Source of the DNA: Cannabis sativa
Taxonomy: Eukaryota; Streptophyta; Magnoliopsida; Rosales; Cannabaceae
Direction of reading: 5' to 3'
DNA length: 64,000 nucleotides
NCBI RefSeq assembly: GCF_029168945.1
Contig: NC_083602.1
Location: 32,723,323-32,787,322, forward strand
Positions 44,244 through 54,609 of the stretch are shown piece after piece. The notes beneath the pieces were generated by a model that worked only from the letters and a program-made list of their open reading frames with translations, searched no databases and was not told where the DNA came from. Numbering within the stretch: the stretch's first letter is position 1; every line of letters begins with the position of its first letter. Position numbers and translations under genes: made by a program.

Positions 44244-45370
44244 TGTAAAGTCTTTTTTTTGGCAAGTTAGTTGACAAAATAATTTTTCCTTTTATGGTAA
44301 GATTGTTGTGCATTTATATTCGATTTCTTGCCTTATAAATTCAGATTGTAGTTGCTCTTTTCCTTGTTTGGAAAGTTGCACTTTCAGCTGAATTTTCCTT
44401 TGTTGAAAACTTCTCAAAAGAGAAGGAATTCTCTTTTGGAAAGTTGTCTTTTTTAGGGAAACTTTGATTATTGCCTTTTCCTTATTAATTTCGGTTGTAT
44501 CTTGATACAATCAGAATATCTAATCTGTTTTTGGAAGGGAATCAAGCATTGATAGAGGATCGGACCCGATTATAGCAAGTTTCTCGTTTCTGGTGTGATC
44601 TGCTGCGTCAGCATCCGAATCTGATGCAGCAGATCGTGTTTCTTTAGGAAAGTTCTTGTACAACTGTAGATTCGAACTTGTGGTTGCCTCTAAGGTTTCT
44701 ATGTTCTATAAATAGAGCCTAGAGAGCAACCATTCGAATCACCTCTTCCATTATTCATTTTTTGCATTTATCTTCTGAGAGAAGAGAGTGTTTCTTTGTT
44801 TTGTGAGAGCCTAGTTGTTCATCTAGGTTCTAGTTGTTTATTTCTGTTCTTACTCTGTCCTAGAGGTTGTGAAGAACTACTTGACTGAACAAGAGATTGT
44901 TCTTCGGGAGAAGACTTGGTAAAGCCTTACTTCGGGAGGAAGTAAGCATTTGGTCTTCGGGAGAAGACTTGTTGAAGCCTTACTTCGGGAGGAAGTAAGC
45001 ACTCACACTTCAAAGACGAAGGGAGTTCGGGCTTGAAGGTGTTTCAAGAAGTCAGATTCATAAAGTGGATTACAAAGGATTGCGGCAATACTTTAGAGGG
45101 AGTCTCAACTTGTTTAAGTCAATTGTCTTTGTAATTTTTGATACTTTATTAATTGATTTCATTCTCTGGGCGTGGCCCCGTGGACTAGGAGTGTTCGTGA
45201 TAACATCGATACCACGTATAAATCTCTTGTGTCAAGTTATTTATTTTTCTCGCAAATATTTTATATTACGCTCGTTCTTTTGTAGCAGAATCACTTTCTG
45301 CTACTGCAAACGCTTACAGTTTTTATATTTTCTTATATACAACTGACATTTGTAAAAACACGATTTTTCA
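44244..45370 (+). mobile_element. copia-2 3' LTR (1127 bp)
   Basis: TGTAAAGTC... to ...GATTTTTCA, followed by the target duplication GGGTT (45371-45375). It differs from the 5' LTR by a modest number of substitutions and small indels (for example near 45270-45290), so the insertion is young but not newest. It carries the same hairpin array at about 44900-44999. Confidence 0.97.
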
Positions 45371-45569
45371 GGGTTATTCGGTTTAATTGGGTGGGTTGTA
45401 CCTATTTTCAACTCCCGCCCAATTAACAGATTGGGCAGTTTGTAATTTTTTCGGGTTATTTCGGTTTGTAATTTTTATTGGTTTTTTCGGTTTGGTTTTG
45501 GCGGGTTATTCAGTTTGGGCAGTTTATGAATTTTTTTGTACTACCGTAATTATTTGTAACTAAGCGTGC

Positions 45570-46031
45570 TATTAGAATATTTTTGGAATAAAATAAAGAA
45601 TTAATTTTGAGATAAATAAATTTTTATATTTATTGAATTTGGACAAAATTAAAATTAATTAGGTTGTATTCTATATATGGTCATATTTTGATATTCATTA
45701 CTCGATTTGATTTCTTGAATTAATTGTCAAAATATTATCACAATTAATGTGCCGCACATACTCATGAAGTATCTCACCTATAAATATAGGGTCTCGGTCC
45801 CAAGTTCTTCTCTCATTCTGTGCAAACAGTAAAATTCTATCTAAAGAGAATTGAGAAAGCGAGGAAGCCCGAATTCCTATACTGACGCTATCACAGGGAT
45901 TAAAGCTCAAACATCAAGGGTAGACGTGTTTCGGTCCTTTCATTGCATATAAGATTTCGATATGTCTGTAGTTATTTCACTTTACATAACGTTCATATAT
46001 GCTTCATTTTCATATGATTTTTTGTCTAAAA
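45570..46031 (+). mobile_element. copia-3 5' LTR (462 bp)
   Basis: Homologous along its length to 59538-60002. CGTGC precedes it (45565-45569) and follows the 3' LTR (60003-60007). It starts TATTAGAAT rather than TG. It contains CCTATAAATATAGGGTC as TATA region. CTTAGCATCAGAACC (46032-46046) follows as a decayed primer binding site. Confidence 0.92.
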
Positions 46032-46046
46032 CTTAGCATCAGAACC

Positions 46047-48387
46047 GTTTTAATCTCTGTCTTGATTTATATTTGAGTTTCATTTGTATATATATTATGT
46101 ATACACGGTGTGTCTGATATTTTTGTTTATGATTTAAATTCTATAAATATGGGCGCATTCTTAATGGGTATTACCCATGAATGGGTAATACTAGAAAATT
46201 TTGAGTTTTTATGATTAATTTTTCTATTTAATTAGAAAAATTTCTCATTTTTTACATTTTATGGGTTGGGATTGACCCATCAGCTGGAAAAAAAAATAAA
46301 AAAAAGCTTTCGGCAAAAAAGTGATAAAAAAAGTTAAATTTGACTTAAATATTTTTCATATAAATATAATATAGTGTAAAAACTAAAAGAGTTAGTTTTT
46401 GATAATTTTTTTTAATTAAGTAGCTAAGTTGAGCATAGAAATTCAAATTTCTTTTTTATTATTCCCTATCGGACCAAAATCTAATGGTTTAATATTTTTA
46501 AAATTAATATTTATAGTTAAATTTGTTCAATACCCATTAATAGATAATACTTATTCAGAATTATTCTATTTATATATATTCATATTCAAATAATCTCTTT
46601 ATATATATACTTTTATATTTATTCATATTATATATATACATTTAGAATATATATATTTTCTTATATATATTTATACATTATATTCATTTCATTATTAATT
46701 TTATTCTATATAATTGATTATTATAATTTATTATATATATTTATAATATTTTTATATAGTTTAATATGTATATACGAATATATATATAAATATAAAAGTT
46801 TAGTTTTTGGTTCGTTAGTTGAATTTTTTGATTTTTATTTTGTGGTGTTTATTTCGAAACTTATATACATCACCACGTTTATATGACACTGGATATCAAT
46901 CTAAGCATGAGAAAACTTTTTGAAAAACTTAGAAATGTAAAAAATTCTCTATAAAACTTTTTTCGGACCCATCTTAATTTTATGAAAGTAAAGTCCCCTT
47001 TTTTCGTATCTTTGTTGCATAAAATCTATATGGATCTCTTTATTATTGTATATAGAAAATTTTAGATTTAAAAAACATGCAATTTCGTCGTCAAAATTCT
47101 TTTTTACGATTGGGTTTTGGGTCGGGCCCGTCGGAACCACGGGAGAAAATTGGATCATTTTCGACCTGGCTGGAGGTTGTTGAAGGCTCATAAACGAGGT
47201 GTCATTTTTTATTGTTTTAAAACAGTCTTCTCCTCATGAAAAACGACATGTCGTTTAAGGCGGTGAAATTTTTCAAAAAAAAATAAAAGAAAAAAATTCT
47301 AATTTTTTTGTAAAAATTTTATTTATTTGATATATTAATTATATTCTTAATTTGTGTTATTTTAGTCAATAAATTACATGTATTCAATTTTTCTATTTTT
47401 ATTTAATACATATATTTAGAATTTATATGTTATTTGGTATAAATTAAATGTGAAATTTTTTTAATTTGATAGTTTATTACATGATTTCTTTAGGCATGTA
47501 ATAATCGTACTAATTTTTATAATTGTGGATTTATTATATATTATCAAATTTATGTAATTTATTGTCTAAATTAATAAATTTTAAGAAATCTTCCATTAAT
47601 TACATATTTAGGAATTTGCATTTAATTAATTTTATTTGACAAATTTATTATTAGTACAGTTAATTTAGATTTGTATGATTTATATGCTATACATAAATTT
47701 CATATATAGTGCTAGAATTTTTTAAGAAAAATATTCAAACATTAAGATAGGTTAAATATTTTATTTAGCACATTAAGTTTCATAAAACTTCATAAAATTA
47801 TTCATAAAATATGAATAAAACGTAAATAATTTTGTGGTTTGACATAAGAAAACATGAACCTGTGACAAATGCTCATATCTAGAACGGTTTTTTATGATCT
47901 TCGAATGACTACACTAGGAGCATTAATCTCAATGATTGTCTATTATGTTAATAACGAAATTACTTTTAGGTAGAGCCCAATACCTAATGTCTAAGTAAAA
48001 ATATAATTTTAAATAATTAGGGAGTAGACATAACATCTTTAATTATATAAAATTATATATTAATTAAAATTCACTTTAATGGACATAACTTGTAATTAAT
48101 TATATAGGTATAATATTTTACCCTACAAAGATTTTATTATATTTATATAATTAATTAGGATAATATATAATATTAAATTCACTTAATTTGCCCCACGTGG
48201 AGTTATGATGATTTAATTTAATAGTGTTATCACAAATTTTAATTTAGATAAATTTATTTCCTCATTTTCCTAAATAAAATATTTTATTAAATCTATCGTA
48301 AAGTTCATGTAATTTTATTAGATTTAAAATTTAACCCACAGAAAATTTTAGATTTAGTAAAATTTTTATTTTCATCATGTTTCTACA
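46047..48387 (+). other. copia-3 leader with inserted AT-rich repeats
   Basis: About 2.3 kb, very AT-rich (runs of TATATA at 46560-46790). It is too long for a normal copia leader, so insertions are likely. One MITE-like unit is listed separately (46150-46570). An 80-aa minus ORF at 46949-47191 has no family features. I see no gene. Confidence 0.5.
46150..46570. mobile_element. MITE-like element in copia-3 leader
   Basis: ATTCTTAATGGGTATTACCC near 46157 is the imperfect inverted complement (about 27 of 33 bases) of sequence ending near 46561 (...CCCATTAATAGATAATACTT). The unit is about 420 bp. The outermost bases and target duplication are not clear. Possibly a Harbinger-type MITE. Confidence 0.45.
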
Positions 48388-49300
48388 TTGATAAAACATG
48401 AATTCATTAAAGCCTCAATTTTTATAACATCTAAATTTGTAATCCTATTCTTACAACTATTTCATCCAACTCTAAATACGCTGAAATCACTAGCAAAATT
48501 TTTGAGCTTAGGAGTGACAATTTCAAAATCTGGAAGGAACGAGTTCTTCTCCACCTTGCTTGCATTGACACGGACTATGGAATAAGGAAAGCCAAACCAG
48601 CTGTTGTCACTGAAACTAGCACTACTGCTGAGATTGCACTACGTGAAAAGTGAGAACAATCCAATCGTCTCTGCATCATGTTCATCATGTCTAAAATTCT
48701 TTTGGGAATGTGTGGGTCGGCGGACACACCTAAAAAGGTCAAAGATTTTATCAAAGTGATGGATGAGCAATTTGACACTTCGGATAAATCTTTATTCAAC
48801 AACCTCATCCAAGAGTTCTCATCCACAAAACTCACCGGTGTTAAAGGAGTTTGAGAACACATTTCAAAGATGAGGGATATCACTGCTCATTTGAAGAAGC
48901 TTGATGTTATCATTCTTGATACCTTCCTGGTTCATTACATTCTTCACAATCTTCCTCCATAATATGGGCATTTCAAAATTTTCTACAACACACATAAGGA
49001 AAAATGGAGCATCAATGAATTGATGACCATGTGTGCTTAAGAGGAAGCTATGCTCCTACAAGAGCAAGGAGAAAGTGCTCACCTGACCACTCAACCCAAG
49101 AAATGCAAACTATTCAAGAAGAATAAGGGAAAAAAGCACATGGCTCCCCAGGCTGCCATAAAGAAGAAATGCAAACTATCAAATGTTTCTTTTGTAAACA
49201 AAATGGACATGCAAAAAAGGAGTGCGACCAGTTCAAGAAATGGATGGACGGTAAAGGTAATCTAATTTCCTTAGTATGTTATTAATCTAATATGGCTAAT
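48388..49300 (+). pseudogene. copia-3 gag (many stops)
   Basis: Plus-strand frames carry FKIWKERVLLHLACIDTDYGI (about 48525), VMDEQFDTSDKSLFNNLI (about 48760), YILHNLPP and KEKWSINELMT (about 49005). These are the usual copia Gag landmarks. A zinc-knuckle-like CFFCKQNGHAKKECDQFKKW appears at about 49186-49245 in a shifted frame. At least three in-frame stops and a frameshift are present. Confidence 0.85.
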
Positions 49301-49701
49301 GTTAATCTTAACACATGGTGAATTGACTCCGATTCAACAATTCACATACAAATTCCTTGCAAGATATTCAAAACCTAAGGAAGCTAGTGGCAAGTGAGCA
49401 AAACATCTTATTTGGAAACAAGATGGGCTCACGAGTGGAAGCTATTGGAACATGCAATTTAATTTTAAGTAATGGTTTTATTTTGGAATTAGAAATGACT
49501 TCTATGTACCAAGTTTCTCTAGAAACTTGATTTCAGTTTCAAGACTTATACTCTTTGGTTTATCCTTTACATTTTTAGACAAATATTTTAAATTATATAA
49601 TAAATCTGAATGTGTTTGGAAATGGTATTTTGTCTGATGGTCTTTACTGCATTAATTTACAAAATTATACCACTAATAATGTTATGCATGTTCACGCTGG
49701 C
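49301..49701 (+). pseudogene. copia-3 protease remnant
   Basis: WIDSDSTIHI (about 49320) is a degenerate protease box where DSG reads DSD. Downstream KLVASEQNILFGNKMGSRVEAIGT fits the protease/spacer region. The fragment ends at CTGGC (49697-49701), one copy of the duplication caused by the solo LTR. Confidence 0.75.
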
Positions 49702-51729
49702 TGTAACACCCTAACTAATATAGGTGTGTTAGCGTAATTTTTAACGTACTGTGCAGCTCGTTGCTAATCAACGAGGTTATTGAAAATAGTGAATAATTAA
49801 AATTTGCTTATTTAATTAAAAATATAAAGTAATACATTATAAAATCTCGGGATCCCATTTACAAAATACATTTATAAAAGTTTGCTATTCATATACAAAA
49901 GTTTTGTCGCCAAGTGAATATACAGCAAAAGCCTCAATGTCCTAAAGATCGTACGCTCCAGGCCTAACCGCCTCGACATGTACAATCTTCACCTGCTCGT
50001 TCTCACGGCTCCTCAACTTTAGCCTTGCCCTTACCTACACATGGAAATAGCACTGTGAGTCGACAGACCCAGTAAGAAAAGCATAACATAAAACACACTA
50101 ATATCGCGGGTTATAACCAGGCACCCAGACACCCAACCATAACCCTAACTGAGTAAGGATCGTTCTCGACAAAGTATGACTAAGTACGAATCCAGCCTAT
50201 ACTCAGTACTCTAGTCGTACCAATGTGGTAGCAGATAACTCATACTATCTGATAGCCTAGCATATATCTGTTGGCATCTCGGTGCAACTCTATGTACACC
50301 TCACCGATGCCTTGATATGCTAATCTGATGGCTATAGATTTGCCTAACATATATCTGTTGGTATCTCGGTGCAACTCTATGTACACTTCACTGATACCCT
50401 GATATGTTATTCTGACGGCAACTAACATGTACGCTAAACATGTAATCACATATGCATAACACTATACTAATCTTACCTCAATTCCGAATTCAGGTGTGCC
50501 GGTCAACCTGAGTGGAACAACTACTCGGTGAGTTACAGGCTCCTAAATCACATCGATAACAACATGGATAAGTGACTCGCTAAATCACAACCGGGACTTA
50601 GGTTTTAAATCAAAAACCTATCTACTGCAACTTAATATGGCAATAAACTAGCAAGGAATCAACCAACCAGAAACCTGAAACTAGGATGAATTGACTAGCT
50701 GAATTTTTTGGGGAACCCTGCTGCAAAAATCAGTTACTTGGTTTTACAGGCACCTGTAAAACCGGTTAGCCGGTTTTCCCCAGAAAAACCAAACAAATTC
50801 AAAGCTCAACCAAATCGATTCCAAACCAAATCAAACCTTCCAGACTTGCATATTATACCCCCAATAAACCATTTACAAGCAACAAAACAACTATCCAAGC
50901 TCATAATTGAAAAACACCATTAAAGCTCTAAGTTTGAGTTCTAAAACTCAAAACTTGGTTAAATCTCCTAACAACCACCAATTCAAGCTTAAATCAACAT
51001 AATCTAACATAAATAAATCTTTGAAACCAAAACTAAACACCAGTAGCAACAACAGCAGCCAATTCTCAAAAACATGCATAAAACCTATCTAAAAACTTAA
51101 GAAAACAAGAAGGAAAAGCTTGAGGGGTTTATACCTTGAATTGAAATGCTAGGATCTTGCTAGAAATCTGAGTTGAAACTAGAAAAACCCCAATACTTGC
51201 TGGTTCTAGAGTGCTTCGAGAAAGAGAGAGAGCTTTGGAGAGAGAGAGAGAGCGAGTTCTTTTCTTAATTTCTATCTTTTTTATAAAATATCAAATGAAT
51301 AAAAGGTTTTATGAATTAATAACATATTAACCTTCAGCATATTAAGTTCTCCATAGTCCACTAAAGGACAAAAAGCTTATGGAAAAAAATGACCATTTTG
51401 CCTTTCCCCCACTAAAAGGGCATAAAAGGAACTTAGGGGTATTTTGGGAAATTCTAAAATCCTGACTATTCCCGACATTTTTAATGTCTAATTTTATTGT
51501 CCCGTTATACTAAAAATACTAGGATGTGATTCTAATAGCCAAACACCGCGTTCCAATGTTGTCGGACACAAAATATGCAAATTTATGAAATTTCTATATA
51601 TGACATATTAAATGTATTCTGAATTCAAATAAATCATCATAAATTAATAATTCAAAATTAATAAATAATTTCCATAATTAAATCCTAATTATCTGCTAAT
51701 TTCTAAATTAAAGCTAAGCGGTCTTTACA
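49702..51729 (-). mobile_element. chromovirus-type solo LTR (2028 bp)
   Basis: Flanked by CTGGC (49697-49701 and 51730-51734). Read on the minus strand it starts TGTAAAGACCGC and ends GGGTGTTACA. It shares many blocks with the LTR of the Tekay-like element at 54610-56672 (CGGGATCCC, CTTTACCTACACA..GGAAATAG, GTGAGTCG, CAGTAAGAAAAGCATA). An internal 87-bp tandem duplication covers about 50250-50425 (CATATATCTGTTGG at 50261 and 50348). The target is the copia-3 pol. Confidence 0.9.
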
Positions 51730-51734
51730 CTGGC

Positions 51735-52380
51735 ACTAATAGATTTGTTATGAAAGAGAATTCTTGTACATTATGGCACCGGAGATTAGGACATATCTCC
51801 ATTGATAGAACTAAAGATGGGGTACTCAATACCTTTGATTTTACTGACTTTGATACTTGTGTGGATTTCACTAAAGGAAAGCAAATCTCCAAATCTGTCA
51901 AAACTGGTGTCCATAGGAGTTTTGAAATATTAGAAATTATACATACTGATATATGTAGTCTAGAAATGAACTCACATAGTCAGAAATACTTCATCTCATT
52001 CATAGATGATTGCTCACGCTACATGTATATCTACTTTCTTCATAACAAAAGTGAAGCATTAGATGTCTTTAAGATATTTAAAGCTGAAGTAGAGAAACAA
52101 TGCAACAAGCAAATTAAGATAGTGAGATCAGATAGAGGAGGTGAGTATTATAGTAAATACACCAAAGATGTACAAGCACTGCTCTATTTGTAAAGTTTTT
52201 AAAGAAAATGGGATTGTTGCCCATTACACCTTGCCCTGTACACTCGAGCAAAATGGTGTTACAAAAAGGAGAAATCAAACATTAATGAACATGGTGTGGA
52301 GTATGCTTAGCAGAACTCTAATCTTCCTAAATCCTTGTGGACTGAAGCTTTAAAGACATCCGTATACATATTAAACTGAG
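51735..52380 (+). pseudogene. copia-3 integrase (broken)
   Basis: Resumes after the solo LTR with [13 protein letters not shown] (about 51772). Integrase core motifs: IHTDICSLEM (about 51942, first D), RSDRGGEYYSKYT (about 52126, second D), then after a frameshift QNGVTKRRNQTLMNM, where the catalytic E position reads K. Stops and frameshifts at about 52190 and 52350. Confidence 0.88.
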
Positions 52381-52504
52381 TTCCAACAAAGGCAGTCTCA
52401 AAAACTCCTTTTGAATTATTATAAGTTGGAAACCAAGTTTAAACCATGTACGTATTTGGGGATGTCCATCTGAAGTCAAAATATATAATCCATAAGAGAA
52501 GAAA

Positions 52505-54000
52505 TTGGACCCAAGGACCATAAGTGGATTCTTTATAGGATACGCTGAAAAGTCTAAAGGTTCCAAGTTTTATTGTCCGTCTCACAGCACAAGAATTTTG
52601 GAATCAAGGAATGCAAAATTTCTTGAAAATGGCTTGATCAGTGGGAATGATCAATCAAAGGGCTTAGGTCCTAAGAAATATCCTTCAGAACCTTCCACTT
52701 CAAGAGCAAGATTGATAATGGTCAACACCCATGTAGTTCAAACAGATGTTGAACAATCATTACCAATCATTGAAGATCCACAAGTTGGTAATGATACTCT
52801 AGTAGATCAAGATGTTCAAGAGTTGCCTGTAACTATTGAACAACCTGCTGAACCTACTGAACCAGCTGCTGCTCCCCAAGAGCCTGTTATTGAAGTCATA
52901 AGAAGATCTACTAGACCTATCAAACCAAAGATTTACAAAGGCTATGTTGTGTATATATTAGAATCTGATATTGGAGTTAAAAATGATCTAGAAACGTTTT
53001 TACAAGCTATGAACAGTAGAGAATCAAAACTGTGGTACAATGTCATGGATGATGAAATGAATTCTATGAAGTGCAATAAAGTCTGGGAACTTGTAAAGTT
53101 ACCTGATGGGGCGAGAGCCATTGGATGTAAATAGGTCTATAAAACTAAAAATGACTCATTAGGCAACACTGAGAGATACAAAGCGAGACTTGTTGCTAAA
53201 GGATTCACTCAAGAAGAAGGAATTGACTATACAAAGACCTTTTCTCCTGTATCAAAGAAAGATTCCCTCAGAGTCATCTTGGCATCAGTTGCTCATTTTG
53301 ATTTAGAGCTGGAACAGATGGATGTAAAAACTATTTTTTTGAATGGTGATCTAGAGGAGGAGGTATACATGAAACAACCAGAAGGATTCTCCTCTACTGA
53401 CAGTCAGGAATGGTATGCAAGCTTAAGAAGTCCATCTATGGATTAAAACAAGCATCCCGCCAATGGTATTTAAAATTTCATGATGTCATCTCTTCCTTTG
53501 GATTCGAAGAGAATGTCATGGATCAATGCATATACCTGAAGGAAAGTGGAAGTAAGATTTGTTTTCTTCTTTTATATGTAGACGATATTCTTCTTGCATC
53601 CAATGATAAAGGGTTGCTACGTGAAGTGAAATAATTTCTTTCAAAGAACTTTGAGATGAAAGACATGGGTGAAGCATCCTATGTCATAGGCATTGAGATT
53701 CATAGAGATAGATACCGAGGTATCTTAGGTTTATCTCAAGAGGCCTACATCAATAGAGTTTCAAAAAGATTTTGGATAAAAGATTGTTCACCAAGCGTTA
53801 CTCCAATATTGAAGGGTGATAAATTGAATTTAAGCCAGTGTCCAAAGAATGATTTTAAAAGAGAAGAAATGAAGAACATTCCTTATGCTTCTGCTGTTGG
53901 AAGCTTAATGTATGCTCAGGTGTGCACAAGACCTAACATTGCTAATTTTGTTAAAGTGTTAGGAAGATTTTAGAGTAACCCGGGTGTAGACCACTGGAAA
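52505..54000 (+). pseudogene. copia-3 reverse transcriptase (broken)
   Basis: GYAEKSKGSKFYCPSH (about 52540), a Pro/Glu-rich linker, then RT with WYNVMDDEMNSM (about 53035), [19 protein letters not shown] (about 53316), [18 protein letters not shown] and YVDD at 53575-53586. Stops at 53132-53134, 53443 and 53632, and a frameshift near 53410. Downstream GSLMYAQVCTRPNIA marks the RT/RNase H connection. Confidence 0.9.
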
Positions 54001-54256
54001 GCTAGAAAGATGGTAATAAGGTATCTTTAGGGTATATTGAAGGGTGATAATTTAAGCCAGTGTCAAAAGAAAGATTTTAAAAGAGAAGAAATAAAGAACA
54101 ATCCTTATGCTTCTGCTATCGGAAGCTTAATGTATGCTCAGGTGTGCACAAGACCTAACATTGCTTATTTTGTCAGAGTGTTAGGAAGATTTTAGAGTAA
54201 CCTAGGGATAGACCACTAGAAAGCTGGAAAGAAGGTAATAAGGTATCTTTAGGGTA
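53811..54256 (+). repeat. 222-bp tandem duplication in copia-3 pol
   Basis: GAAGGGTGATAA...TTTAAGCCAGTGTC... at 53811 onward repeats at about 54040 onward, with an offset of 222 bp at TAAGCCAGTGTC (53831 and 54053). Both copies end at GGTATCTTTAGGGTA. The copies differ at several bases, so the duplication is old. Confidence 0.88.
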
Positions 54257-54609
54257 CAAAGGATTACAAACTGATGTTCAAACAAACTAATAATCTAGAA
54301 GTAGTTGGCTACTCAGATTCATATTTCATTGGTTGTACTGATTCATGTAAATCAACTTCTGGTTACGTGTTTATGTTTGCTAGAGGAGCTGTATCCTGGA
54401 GGAGTAACAAACAAACTTTGACTGCTACTTCTACTATGGAAGTCGAGTTCGTTTATTGTTTTCAGGCTACATCATATGGTGTATGGCTAAAGAGTTTCAT
54501 TTCAGGCTCTAAAGTTGTTGATTCCATAGCAACGCCGTTAAAAATATTTTGTGATAATTCAGTTGCTGTTTTCATGGCTAAGAACAAAAAAAGTGGAAAG
54601 TACTTAGCT
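54253..54609 (+). pseudogene. copia-3 RNase H, truncated by insertion
   Basis: VGYSDSYFIGCTDSCKSTSGYVFMFARGAVSWRSNKQ (from about 54304) and ATSTMEVEFV, then FCDNSVAVFMAKN (about 54550). The domain is cut at 54609, where the minus-strand chromovirus LTR begins. Confidence 0.85.

Larger units (their letters stand above)
33955..45548. mobile_element. hAT-like non-autonomous element, split by copia-2
   Basis: Left part 33955-34329 begins TAGGGCTGTACATCGGTCGG. Right part 45371-45548 ends TTTTTTTGTACTACCGTA. Both parts are rich in GGTTTGG/GGGCAGTTTG words seen in many plant hAT-derived repeats. The ends are imperfect inverted repeats (8 of 11 bases). Flanking 8-mers GTTATTTA and ATTATTTG agree at 6 of 8. 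Without copia-2 the element would be about 550 bp. Assignment is tentative. Confidence 0.5.
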
